Source: Psychrobacillus sp044762655 (GTDB lineage Bacteria; Bacillota; Bacilli; Bacillales_A; Planococcaceae). Taken from it: a stretch of DNA of 64,000 bases. The translations under genes and the position numbers were made by a program. The DNA is taken from assembly GCF_044762655.1 (NCBI RefSeq), contig NZ_JBIWER010000008.1, positions 62,001 through 126,000 on the forward strand, read 5' to 3'. Below the pieces are notes generated by a model. It saw only the letters and a program-made list of their open reading frames with translations. It was not told the origin of the DNA and searched no databases. Numbering within the stretch: the stretch's first letter is position 1; each line of letters opens with the position of its first letter. This document shows, piece after piece, positions 40,792 to 49,472 of this stretch.

Positions 40792-42552
40792 ATGAAATTG
40801 GACAGACCAAATATTCTTTTTATCATTGTAGATGAAGAAAGATTTCCAACTGTTTATGAAACCGACGCTTTAAAAGAGTGGCGAATGAAAAGTTTAAAAA
40901 CACAAGCGCTGCTAAGAAATAAAGGAATGACATTTTTAAATCATTATATTGGAAGCACAGCTTGTGCACCGAGTAGAGCAACCCTATTTACCGGTCAGTA
41001 TCCATCACTTCATGGGGTGACGCAAACAACTGGAGTTGCCAAAGGCGCATCTGATCCGGATGTATTTTGGTTAGATCCTAGCACGGTACCTACTTTAGGC
41101 GAATACTTTCGCACTGCCGGGTATCAAACTTACTGGAAAGGAAAATGGCATCTATCCGATGAGGATATTCTAATACCTGGTACTCATAATGCTCTCCCAA
41201 GCTATCATCCGAAAACTGGTGTCCCAAATCGTGCGCAAGAGCAACTTTATGAACATGCCAATCGATTGAATAATTTTGGTTTCGATGGTTGGATTGGTCC
41301 GGAACCGCATGGGTCTAATCCACGAAATTCGGGGTCTTCTGCAGGTGTAGGGGTAAGTGGGAGAGATGAATTTTATGCGAAGGATGTCGTGGATTTAATT
41401 CATTCGCTTGAAAAAAAGGCACAATTAGCTGATGAATCGCCATGGCTCATTGTTTCCTCTTTTGTAAATCCACATGATATTACGCTTCTTGGTCTATTTA
41501 CTCGTTTCAATCCTATGTTTAATTTTGAGATTGATCCTATCCTTCCTTTCGTTCCACCTGCTCCTACCGCAAATGAAAATTTACTTACTAAACCTTCTGC
41601 TCAGCTCAGTTATCGGGATATCTACCAGCAGGCACTTCAGCCGACATTCGATTCCCTCCTTTATCGACAGCTCTATTATTCGCTTCAAAAGAAAGTAGAC
41701 GATGAAATGTATAAAGTTTTTCAGGCTCTTAAATCATCTGTCTTTTATAAGGATACGATTATCGTTTTTACCGCAGATCATGGAAGCCTAGTCGGCGCGC
41801 ATGGTGGATTATTTCAAAAATGGCATAATGCTTACGAAGAATCCTTGCATGTCCCGTTAATTATTCATAGCCCAAAGTTTTCTACTGCAATGGAAACGGA
41901 CATGATTACAAGTCATTTAGATATAATTCCTACTCTTTTAGCTCTTGCAAATATCAATACAGTCGATGCTCAAAATGAACTCAAAAAAAGACACAGCGAA
42001 GTGCATCCATTGGTAGGACGAGATCTCTCCGCCTTGCTAAAAGGCAATAGCAAATTCCCACGAGCAAACGAACCTATTTATTTTATGACGGATGATGAAG
42101 TGACGAAAGGCATGAAGCAGTTTTCTGTAACGGGAAAACCTTATGAATCAGTTATCCAGCCAAATCACTTAGAAACCGTAATTTTGAAGCTTCCAACCGG
42201 GAAAGAAAAAGCGGATGAGATTTGGAAGCTTACTCGTTACTTTGATAATGCTCAGTTTTGGAGTAATCCAGGTATTGATGATGAAGTAACCGAACAAAAA
42301 GAGTCACATCCAGTGACAGATACTAAGGAAGTTGCCATTTGTATAACGACTACTAAGCAAGCTCCAGTCGATGATCAGTATGAATTATATAATGTTACAA
42401 GGGACCCATTGGAAGAATGTAATCTAGCATTTCATTTGAATGAAACACCCGAGTCAAAAGTAATCCAGAAAATATTACTTACGATTCTCCAGGAGCAATC
42501 CAAGGAAAAGAAATTATTTCCTACTAGTGGTACTGGAACAAGTACGCCATGA
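40792..42552 (+). CDS. Type I sulfatase / alkaline phosphatase-superfamily hydrolase
   Basis: Cytoplasmic hydrolase of 586 residues. The N-terminal metal site is NILFIIVDEERFP, and the sulfatase signature is C58-APSRATLFTGQYPSLHG, where the cysteine would be converted to formylglycine by a maturase encoded elsewhere. FTADHGSLVGAHG and HVPLIIHSP complete the active site. No signal peptide is visible. The substrate (sulfate ester or phosphonate) cannot be read. The ATG is only 2 bases after AAGGGG; a TTG two codons later has better spacing. Confidence 0.85.
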   Translation: MKLDRPNILFIIVDEERFPTVYETDALKEWRMKSLKTQALLRNKGMTFLNHYIGSTACAPSRATLFTGQYPSLHGVTQTTGVAKGASDPDVFWLDPSTVPTLGEYFRTAGYQTYWKGKWHLSDEDILIPGTHNALPSYHPKTGVPNRAQEQLYEHANRLNNFGFDGWIGPEPHGSNPRNSGSSAGVGVSGRDEFYAKDVVDLIHSLEKKAQLADESPWLIVSSFVNPHDITLLGLFTRFNPMFNFEIDPILPFVPPAPTANENLLTKPSAQLSYRDIYQQALQPTFDSLLYRQLYYSLQKKVDDEMYKVFQALKSSVFYKDTIIVFTADHGSLVGAHGGLFQKWHNAYEESLHVPLIIHSPKFSTAMETDMITSHLDIIPTLLALANINTVDAQNELKKRHSEVHPLVGRDLSALLKGNSKFPRANEPIYFMTDDEVTKGMKQFSVTGKPYESVIQPNHLETVILKLPTGKEKADEIWKLTRYFDNAQFWSNPGIDDEVTEQKESHPVTDTKEVAICITTTKQAPVDDQYELYNVTRDPLEECNLAFHLNETPESKVIQKILLTILQEQSKEKKLFPTSGTGTSTP

Positions 42553-42561
42553 CAAAAATAG

Positions 42562-42596
42562 TGCCAAACTAAGTACTTTCAATGCTTAGCTTGGCA
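42562..42596 (-). terminator. Terminator of the acidic-linker membrane gene
   Basis: TGCCAA-A-CTAAG pairs with CTTAG-C-TTGGCA. On the minus strand it is followed by CTATTTTTG. It may also serve the convergent sulfatase gene. Confidence 0.75.
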
Positions 42597-42609
42597 TATT
42601 GCCTATTAC

Positions 42610-43305
42610 CTAGTGCCACTGTCTAACGAGCACTTTGCCATGTTCATAGCGTTTAATAATAATACAGATTTTTTGATACCATTCGTTGCAGCTTAAAATT
42701 GCTTCTGAATATTCTTCCGAATCTAGGACCAGGACCTGTTCATTCTGTATAAAAGGATATTCTAAAATAGGATTAGCTAAATCGTCTACTACTATTTTCA
42801 AACTCAATGCTTCTATAAATTCGTCCTCTGCCTCTGCCTCTTCTTCGTCATCAGAATCTTCATCATCCTCTATTTCTTCCTCACTTTCTAGCTTACTTTC
42901 CAATATACCGTCTTTGGGATATAAGTTTAGAACTCGCTCGTCTTCCATGATCGCAACTTCGAGCACTTGAGAAAAAGGAATAGCTGCTATATTAAAATCT
43001 TGTGCAAGGGAATCTCTTTGGAGAAGATAAAAAATACTATTCACATCATCTATAAGCATTACATTTAACAAGTTGTCCGAACTAAGACTTTCCGTATGGG
43101 GAATTTCGGCGAGCAGTTCCTCAAATCTCCTTCTGTTTTCCGAGTTTCTTCCATTAATCAAACGTTGCCACTCCAAAACTCCCCAAAAAAATAATCCTAA
43201 TGAAATAAGTAAATAGAAACCTATTGCTTTGGTGCTTTCCAGTGAAAGTGATAATGCGAAATAGACTATGAATAATAGAAATATAAATAATATCTTCAAT
43301 CTCAT
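42610..43305 (-). CDS. Membrane protein with acidic linker, unknown function
   Basis: A 231-residue protein that I do not recognise. Two N-terminal helices (about 3-22 and 27-46) are followed by a cytoplasmic domain with a strongly acidic low-complexity stretch (about 140-165, mostly E and D) and a beta-rich C-terminus (ILEYPFIQNEQVLVLD). The fold around the acidic insert recalls PH-like membrane-associated proteins. AAAGGTGG precedes the ATG. A terminator follows. Confidence 0.65.
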   Translation of the reverse strand: MRLKILFIFLLFIVYFALSLSLESTKAIGFYLLISLGLFFWGVLEWQRLINGRNSENRRRFEELLAEIPHTESLSSDNLLNVMLIDDVNSIFYLLQRDSLAQDFNIAAIPFSQVLEVAIMEDERVLNLYPKDGILESKLESEEEIEDDEDSDDEEEAEAEDEFIEALSLKIVVDDLANPILEYPFIQNEQVLVLDSEEYSEAILSCNEWYQKICIIIKRYEHGKVLVRQWH

Positions 43306-43420
43306 TCCACCTTTAGAATTCTGTTATAAGAGATTCTATTCATGAAACTATGCCCTTATTCTACCTGATGAAGCATTTTTAAAAAGTAGCATATAATGTA
43401 CTAGAACGGAGGTGTTTACA

Positions 43421-43915
43421 CTGATTCATACAGTTCAACAAGGAGAAACACTGAGTCAAATAGCTAGAGACTACCGTACACCCCTTTCCCAAATTATATC
43501 CGCTAACCCATCTATAAATCCGCATGTACTTTTTATTGGTCAATCCATTGTGATCCCAGGCTATCCAGATCCGAATACGCTTCCTTATCAAATAGAAATA
43601 TCCATAAACAATCGTCGGTTGCGATTACGAAAAAACGGTCTTTTACAAAAGCAGTACCCAATAGCTATTGGAAGAATTTTGTTCAATACGCCTGTAGGGG
43701 ATTTTATCATTATCAATAAAGTCCCTAATCCCGGTGGACCTTTCGGCACAATGTGGATGAGTCTATCAAAAGAACATTACGGGATTCACGGCACGAACGA
43801 TCCTAGTTCCATAGGTAAAGCCGTATCACATGGCTGTATTCGCATGCACAATAAAGATGTGGAGGAGTTATCTGGCTTAGTTCCAATAGGAACCTCGGTT
43901 TCCATACGGCCTTAA
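43421..43915 (+). CDS. ykuD: LysM L,D-transpeptidase (YkuD type)
   Basis: Peptidoglycan L,D-transpeptidase of about 164 residues. One LysM domain (about 1-47) is followed by the YkuD catalytic domain; the active site is HGTNDPSSIGKAVSHGCIRM, with the nucleophilic cysteine at about residue 139. Residue wording follows B. subtilis YkuD closely (PGGPFGTMWMSLSKEHYGIHG), a spore/mother-cell wall protein. Start choice is unusual: GGAGG (43408-43412) has a GTG inside it, but the codon at proper spacing (8 bases) is CTG (CTG-ATT-CAT-ACA). I prefer the CTG start; the GTG start would add three residues. Confidence 0.82.
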   Translation: MIHTVQQGETLSQIARDYRTPLSQIISANPSINPHVLFIGQSIVIPGYPDPNTLPYQIEISINNRRLRLRKNGLLQKQYPIAIGRILFNTPVGDFIIINKVPNPGGPFGTMWMSLSKEHYGIHGTNDPSSIGKAVSHGCIRMHNKDVEELSGLVPIGTSVSIRP

Positions 43916-43940
43916 CGCCGAAATGCAGCAGAATTCCCAA

Positions 43941-43992
43941 AAGAGACTACCCCTAAAAGTCATTCAATCATAACTTTTAGGGGTAGTCTCTT
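43941..43992. terminator. Strong bidirectional terminator (20-bp stem)
   Basis: AAGAGACTACCCCTAAAAGT (43941-43960) pairs perfectly with its complement at 43973-43992 around a 12-base loop. It separates the convergent ykuD and isoprenoid synthase genes. Confidence 0.88.
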
Positions 43993-44002
43993 CCATAACA
44001 TT

Positions 44003-46366
44003 TCATTTATCGCGATTGATTGTATAATCCAAAAAGTGTTTCAAGAAATTGGTATCCCGTGGTACATTCTGTAAAGATTCCATCGCAACACAGTAATTCT
44101 CCCACATTTCTTTTTTGGCTTCCTCAACCCCTAAAATAGAAACAAAAGTAGAGCTGTTATTTTCTATATCCTTACCAATCGTTTTTCCTAGTAAGGCTAC
44201 ATCGCCTTCCACATCTAAAAGGTCATCCTTAATCTGAAATGCAATACCAGCATGACGGGCAAATTTTTTCAATGCTTCTATTTCTAATTTACTAGTATTT
44301 GCGAGAATTGCTGGCATTAAAATAGATGCTTCAAAACCAAGTCCAGTTTTGTAAAAGGACATATTATTTAATTGTTCTAAAGTCAATTGCTGCCCTTTTG
44401 AATCTAAATCCATTGCTTGACCTCTGCACATATCAGCAATCACTTGAGCGGAATATTGGATAAGCTTAAGCACCTTTTTCGAATCGAACTGCTCCAAAGT
44501 AGTTTGCTCCCAAATAGCCTTCTGTGTGAGGAAAAGACCAGTTAACTCAGCGATGGAGACATTATAAACCTCATGGAGTGTTGCACGACCTCTACGTAAT
44601 GTTGCATTGTCTTGGGATGGAAGATCATCAAAAATGAGAGAGGCAGTATGCATATATTCTAATGATTTTAAAAGGGCCTCAAGTGTCGAAGGGGTTAAAC
44701 CATATGCGTTTACTCCCATAAACCAAGTGACGATCGGTCGTAATCGCTTTCCTTCTCCTGCAAGACTGTAGTTTGCAGCATCTATTATGGAATCGTTCAT
44801 CGCATTCGTTTTAGGGATATTCAGTATCTTATTAATCTCACTACGTATTGTCTTGGCCTTATCGATAAATTCTTCCTGACCTCGTCTGTCGTTTTTCAAA
44901 CTTGCAATCATATGATCTCGCAGTAGCTTGTCGAAAAAATCTACATCATCCGCTTTTCGTACCATTTGTTGAATTAGTTTATTGAATTTTGAATTTCCAA
45001 AAGCAAAAAGTTCCATTACTTCTTTGTACTTTTCCTTACCTGCTCGCTCCCTATAGCGTTTTAATCCGTTTATAGCCCGGTCTAAAATTACTTCACGTGT
45101 CATTTTATCGGAATGATAAACCTGATGAATTAAATTGGAGATTACCGTCCAGTACAATTCAAATGGATTGATAAGATCTGGCCGTTTATCGTGATGCTTC
45201 AAGTAGTATGTATAGGGTGTTACTGCACCGTCCTTCAAATCATCAAACATATCCGCAAAATCATCTGCAAGTTGATTGTAAATGCCATAAAAAAATGTTC
45301 GGCTGTCGAATCCCTCATCCTCTGGAGCACCAATTACAGAACGGACAATCAATCGTGAAGATGCGGATTTTAAAATTACTGGTATATAAAGCTCTTCATT
45401 TGTATAGTTTGCATTAGCTAAATCTTTTTTACGATCTATTTCTTGAGAATTAAAAAATACATAGGATTGTTCGAAAAAACCATTTCTTGTCTCTGGTAGT
45501 TGATGGGCTTTAATATATTCAAAGGCTTCTCTGAGTTCTGAGTGAATATAACCGATTAGCTCTGCATTTTTCCCTGTCCAATCATCTAATGTAGGCACAA
45601 CTCCTGTAGTAAGGGTGCTGCGTATCAATTGCGCGTATTGTTTTTCTTCTTCATCGGATAAAATTTTTGCATCTAGCAAATCATCGATAAAAGGATAGGT
45701 CAATCCATAGGAATACCCGAGTCTAATCGCCTTTTTGAGCCGCTCCTGACGCTCTTCTGGAGAAATTCCCTCAGTCATCTCTTCTACCTCTTGCATAATT
45801 ACACCTGCAATAATTTTAATAAGCTTTCGCTTGGCGTGTTCTGCATCCATCTCGCTCGGAATATTTGCCGATACGTTCTTTAGCTTATTTATCAGCCATA
45901 TGAAAGTCGACTCTAGTCCTTCCCTTTGAGCAAGCCGGTACAAGGCTGGCATACTGAACATCTCAGCATCATTCTTTCGATTATCTGTTGAAGATAGAAG
46001 ATGCGTTTTCAAATTTTCTACTACATTTCGAATCCGCCTCTCCGTTTCTGGAGAGTTCAATGCTTTCCCTAAATCTCGCATAAAAATATAAGAAATGCTT
46101 CGATTCAAATAATTATCTAATTTCCCTGTATAATTGAGCCACTTTATATAATTGTGGTAACTACCAGCATTAGCTTTTTCTTTTCTTTTTGGAAACAAAG
46201 AATAATGACGGATATGGTTATGTTTCCATAAGTGTATATCCTCCATTAAAGTTGGCACATATGCTTTTTGCTGAACTTGTGCATAAAGTGATTGGAAATA
46301 ATGATTAGCCTTCTCCTCTGCTTTTTGGTAGCATTCATCGGCATGGATGATTAATTTCCCGTTCAT
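44003..46366 (-). CDS. Large two-part isoprenoid synthase (class I fold fused to prenyl diphosphate synthase)
   Basis: A protein of about 787 residues. The C-terminal 265 residues are a complete E-type prenyl diphosphate synthase: GEGKRLRP, the first aspartate-rich motif DDLPSQDN (about 580) followed by LRRGRATLH, and the second motif FQIKDDLLD (about 714). The N-terminal ~500 residues are helical and carry two further aspartate-rich stretches, FIDDLLD (about 226) and DDFADMFDD (about 368), suggesting a second, diverged class I isoprenoid-synthase domain. One chain may make and then use a prenyl diphosphate. Start at the ATG 9 bases after AAGGTG; a GTG six codons upstream is possible. Confidence 0.72.
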   Translation of the reverse strand: MNGKLIIHADECYQKAEEKANHYFQSLYAQVQQKAYVPTLMEDIHLWKHNHIRHYSLFPKRKEKANAGSYHNYIKWLNYTGKLDNYLNRSISYIFMRDLGKALNSPETERRIRNVVENLKTHLLSSTDNRKNDAEMFSMPALYRLAQREGLESTFIWLINKLKNVSANIPSEMDAEHAKRKLIKIIAGVIMQEVEEMTEGISPEERQERLKKAIRLGYSYGLTYPFIDDLLDAKILSDEEEKQYAQLIRSTLTTGVVPTLDDWTGKNAELIGYIHSELREAFEYIKAHQLPETRNGFFEQSYVFFNSQEIDRKKDLANANYTNEELYIPVILKSASSRLIVRSVIGAPEDEGFDSRTFFYGIYNQLADDFADMFDDLKDGAVTPYTYYLKHHDKRPDLINPFELYWTVISNLIHQVYHSDKMTREVILDRAINGLKRYRERAGKEKYKEVMELFAFGNSKFNKLIQQMVRKADDVDFFDKLLRDHMIASLKNDRRGQEEFIDKAKTIRSEINKILNIPKTNAMNDSIIDAANYSLAGEGKRLRPIVTWFMGVNAYGLTPSTLEALLKSLEYMHTASLIFDDLPSQDNATLRRGRATLHEVYNVSIAELTGLFLTQKAIWEQTTLEQFDSKKVLKLIQYSAQVIADMCRGQAMDLDSKGQQLTLEQLNNMSFYKTGLGFEASILMPAILANTSKLEIEALKKFARHAGIAFQIKDDLLDVEGDVALLGKTIGKDIENNSSTFVSILGVEEAKKEMWENYCVAMESLQNVPRDTNFLKHFLDYTINRDK

Positions 46367-46403
46367 ACCATTACTCACCTTCACTTCTTTTTTATTGCTC
46401 GAG

Positions 46404-46431
46404 ATGAAAAAAGAGAACGATACCCGTTCCC
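46404..46431 (-). terminator. Terminator of the LLM oxidoreductase gene
   Basis: On the minus strand GAACG pairs with CGTTC around five bases, then TCTTTTTTC. Short stem, but well placed 40 bases after the stop. Confidence 0.6.
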
Positions 46432-46471
46432 TTCTTATTTCTCCTTATATGTTTATTACAGACGAAATAAA

Positions 46472-47530
46472 TTAATTACTTTCACCAGCTGCTTCCCATC
46501 TATCTACTTCTGTACGAACAATCGGCGCAACTTCTTTACCTAGCAATTCGATTGCCTTCATCACATCTTCATGGGGCATTGACCCAACTGGCACATGAAG
46601 CATGAAGCGTGTGATTCCAACATTTTTACGAAGGAAAATAATTTTTTCTGCAACTGTTTCTACATCTCCTACATATAAAGCGCCTTCTAAGCTACGTGCA
46701 GCATCGAAGGTAGAACGTGTATACGGACCCCAACCACGTTCTCTTCCTAAAACATTCATCGCTTGCTGTGTAGGTGCGAAAAATTTATCTACAGCAATGT
46801 CTGTAGTTTCTGCAACAAAGCCATGAGAGTGTGATGCAACTGTTAACTTCGATACATCATGTCCGGCTTGAGTAGCCGCTTTTTTATAAAGCTTCACGAG
46901 TGGCTCAAACTGTAGTGGACTTCCACCAATAATCGCCAAAACTAGTGGTAATCCTAGGAAACCGGCGCGAGCAACTGATTGCGGAGTACCACCACTAGCG
47001 ATCCAAACTGGTAGCGGATTTTGTTCAGGACGTGGATAAACTCCACGATTCTGAATAGCAGCACGATGCTTACCACTCCATGTGACCATTTCAGACTCAC
47101 GTATTTTCAATAGCAAATCGAGCTTCTCATCATATAATTCATCATAGTCTTTTAAATCATATCCAAAAAGAGGGAAGGATTCGATAAAGGAACCACGTCC
47201 AGCCATTATTTCTGCACGACCATTGGAAATAGCATCTAATGTAGAAAATTCCTCAAATACTCGCACTGGGTCATCCGAAGAAAGTACTGTAACGGCGCTT
47301 GTGAGTCTAATTTGCTTCGTCCGTGAAGCAGCTGCAGCTAAAAGAACTGCTGGTGCAGAAGCGGCATAATCCTTTCGATGATGCTCTCCCACCCCAAATA
47401 CATCCAAGCCTACCTGGTCCGCTAATACAATCTCTTCTATAACCTCTCGAATACGCTCTGCATGGCTAATTATTTTACCCGTTTTTACATCCGGAGTTGT
47501 TTCAACAAACGTTGTTATTCCAATTTCCAT
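46472..47530 (-). CDS. LLM-class flavin-dependent oxidoreductase
   Basis: Luciferase-like (TIM-barrel) flavin monooxygenase of 352 residues that would use reduced FMN or F420-like cofactor on an unknown substrate. Family motifs are DVFGVGEHHRKDYAASAPAV, RAEIMAGRGSFIESFPLFG and PVWIASGGTPQSVARAG. I place the start at MEIGITTF because AAGGAGG lies about 9 bases upstream; an open frame extends 26 codons further without a good ribosome site. It lies upstream of the isoprenoid synthase gene but a terminator separates them. Confidence 0.84.
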   Translation of the reverse strand: MEIGITTFVETTPDVKTGKIISHAERIREVIEEIVLADQVGLDVFGVGEHHRKDYAASAPAVLLAAAASRTKQIRLTSAVTVLSSDDPVRVFEEFSTLDAISNGRAEIMAGRGSFIESFPLFGYDLKDYDELYDEKLDLLLKIRESEMVTWSGKHRAAIQNRGVYPRPEQNPLPVWIASGGTPQSVARAGFLGLPLVLAIIGGSPLQFEPLVKLYKKAATQAGHDVSKLTVASHSHGFVAETTDIAVDKFFAPTQQAMNVLGRERGWGPYTRSTFDAARSLEGALYVGDVETVAEKIIFLRKNVGITRFMLHVPVGSMPHEDVMKAIELLGKEVAPIVRTEVDRWEAAGESN

Positions 47531-47822
47531 ATGATTTGCCTCCTTCAATTCTGCAGTCTTATTATTTTCTAAATAAGTCTCTCGGCTTAATGATACCTTA
47601 TCATTCAATTTATATTCAATTTTCCAGTTTCATTAGAAGGAGTGTCATTTGGATAAATATTCAGTTACGTAAATAAATCAAGGTGAAGAGCGAGTAAAGT
47701 TACCTTGAAGACGAGTAGCAAGGTCCTTCCGAGAGTATCAACTTTCTGAAAGCGAGTATTCAATGACTGAGCGAAAGTAACTTAAGCAATATACATTTTA
47801 TGTCCGCCTAAAATTCTCCGTA
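47531..47822. repeat. Intergenic region with a 21-bp phased GAGCGAGTA array
   Basis: No gene is seen. Between 47685 and 47790 five units carry GCGAGTA or variants (GAGTA at 47692, 47713, 47733, 47754, and AAGTA at 47775). Spacings are 21, 20, 21 and 21 bases. The unit reads about TGAAGACGAGTAACAAGTTCC. Confidence 0.55.
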
Positions 47823-49010
47823 TCAGGAGTTCTCTCTTTTTTTCACTTCACTCATTAAGTAATCGACGAAAAGTTCGTCTCTAACTAAAGCTGCCTCGTA
47901 GTTCCGCTTTAAGAAACGCTCCCCTTCTTCAAAGCTAGTAAAGGTTTTTTCGATTGCTACTTTATCTTTTTCCAGAATCCAATCGACCCCATTTTTAGAA
48001 TATAAGATGAACGTTTCATTATTTCTATTTTTATAAAACGAACCAAAGGATGATTGTTTCAAATTATATTGATTTCTTTTTGCATCTTCCAAAATCGGTG
48101 ACAGGTGGAATGTGTCCAAAACAAATAACTTATAGGCTTCCTCTGTTAAATTACAGCCAGATGCTTTTTGATGCCCCCCACCGCCAAACTGTCCAGCAAT
48201 TTTAGATACATCGATATGGTCATAAATTGTACGAAGAGAGATTCTTTTCCCTCCCATAATTACAATTGCTATATAGTCGAGATGCGGATTTTCTTTACCT
48301 AGTTCATTGCCAAGCTCTGAATGATACGTTTCTGCATATACAACACCAGCTAAATGTTCTCCTACTTTCGCCTGGACAATCTCTTTTTTCTTTCTGCGAA
48401 TATAGCGGTCAATCTTGTCTTCTTCCATAAGTAATATTTTCTTTTCAAATTCATCAAAATTGAAGGTCTCACTAGTACGGAGACGCTCTAACATCTTTTC
48501 TTCAAATTCTTCTATAGCTATTAAATAGAAAAGGGAATTTAGTGAATGGGCACGCTTGTTTCCGTTCTTCTCCCATTCCCATGTATCATACTGTCTAACT
48601 AACTCTACAAACTCCGAAAGCGCAGCAGTTGGTTTCAACAGTTCATTATTAACAAGATATTCATATAATAATGAAGTAGCGGAGGTTAATTTTCCTTCAG
48701 AGTTTTCTACTGAAATATAACCCCAGTCATAATCATTAAAATGGAGAGCAGATTTGTGATGGTCAATTAATTGGAGCTTTCCTTTTGCATTGTAAAAATC
48801 ATTTAACTTTTTTTCATTCTCTTCGTTTGGAGTCAAATCCGTTATAAATAAAAACGTATCCGGCTCATCATTTTCTAAAAAATATTCAATCTCTCGATTA
48901 AGTGAAGAAATCGAATTATAGCGCACCTTCACTTGCTCACCAAAAGCAAGCTTTGCTAAGATGCCACATCCGACGCCATCTAAATCATTATGAGACAATA
49001 ATTTATACAT
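47823..49010 (-). CDS. nrnB: DHH-family oligoribonuclease NrnB
   Basis: DHH/DHHA1 phosphoesterase of 395 residues, close in wording and length to B. subtilis NrnB, which degrades nanoRNA oligomers. The catalytic motifs are SHNDLDGVGCG at the N-terminus, FITDLTPNEEN, LIDHHKSALH, and the substrate-binding GGGGHQKASG near 285. The preferred start is the ATG 6 bases after GAGGTG; a GTG three codons upstream is inside that site. It stands alone, divergent from dapA. Confidence 0.85.
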   Translation of the reverse strand: MYKLLSHNDLDGVGCGILAKLAFGEQVKVRYNSISSLNREIEYFLENDEPDTFLFITDLTPNEENEKKLNDFYNAKGKLQLIDHHKSALHFNDYDWGYISVENSEGKLTSATSLLYEYLVNNELLKPTAALSEFVELVRQYDTWEWEKNGNKRAHSLNSLFYLIAIEEFEEKMLERLRTSETFNFDEFEKKILLMEEDKIDRYIRRKKKEIVQAKVGEHLAGVVYAETYHSELGNELGKENPHLDYIAIVIMGGKRISLRTIYDHIDVSKIAGQFGGGGHQKASGCNLTEEAYKLFVLDTFHLSPILEDAKRNQYNLKQSSFGSFYKNRNNETFILYSKNGVDWILEKDKVAIEKTFTSFEEGERFLKRNYEAALVRDELFVDYLMSEVKKRENS

Positions 49011-49104
49011 CCTTTTCACCTCTAGTATAGTATGGTTATTTCGTGAGAAACTTATTATTAGAACTTACCTCTAATAGCTTTATATTTATTTTACATGTAA
49101 TCTG

Positions 49105-49133
49105 TTGCAATAGTAGGAAAAACCATGTATTAT
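49105..49133 (+). promoter_or_regulatory. Promoter of dapA leader
   Basis: TTGCAA (49105-49110), a 17-base spacer and TATTAT (49128-49133) with a TG one base before it (extended -10). It lies 40 bases upstream of the lysine aptamer. Confidence 0.75.
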
Positions 49134-49173
49134 TTTAGTAATTAAATATTCTCTTATTTCAAATACATTTGAA

Positions 49174-49350
49174 GTAAGGATAGAGGCGCAAAAACCATCA
49201 GTACACTTTTGGAGGAGAATGAGATCCTGTGACATTTGTGGAAAGGGGAATTTGCCGAAGTTGAAAGAATCTCATTTTTCTTGAAGCTGGTTCTGTTGTT
49301 GAACAAACACTGGATTGTCATATAGGAGACTATATGGAGGGCTATCTTAC
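49174..49350 (+). promoter_or_regulatory. Lysine riboswitch (L box) of dapA
   Basis: The closing stem pairs GTAAGGATAG (49174-49183) with CTATCTTAC (49342-49350). The conserved L-box elements are AGAGGCGC near the 5' end, GGAAAGGGG followed by GCCGAAG in the middle, and CTGG...GGAGACTATATGGAGG before the closing stem. The aptamer size of about 177 bases is normal. Confidence 0.93.
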
Positions 49351-49375
49351 GCACAGAAATATTACTTTATTTCTA

Positions 49376-49408
49376 TTGCAGCAACGAGCCCTCGTTGTTG
49401 CTTTTTTG
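49376..49408 (+). terminator. Lysine-controlled leader terminator of dapA
   Basis: AGCAACGAG pairs with TCGTTGTTGCT around CCC, followed by TTTTTT. It is the expression platform of the lysine riboswitch: high lysine should end transcription before dapA. Confidence 0.88.
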
Positions 49409-49472
49409 CGTCTACTGAAAAATGCCCTTCTCCCTGAATTTTTAATAATAAATTATAGGATGTGGAGAAGTT

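Noticed and set aside
43381..43403. Sigma-K promoter of ykuD
   Set aside because: GCATATAATGTA resembles the -10 CATAnnnTA but misses the final TA, and no -35 AC was found at the right distance.
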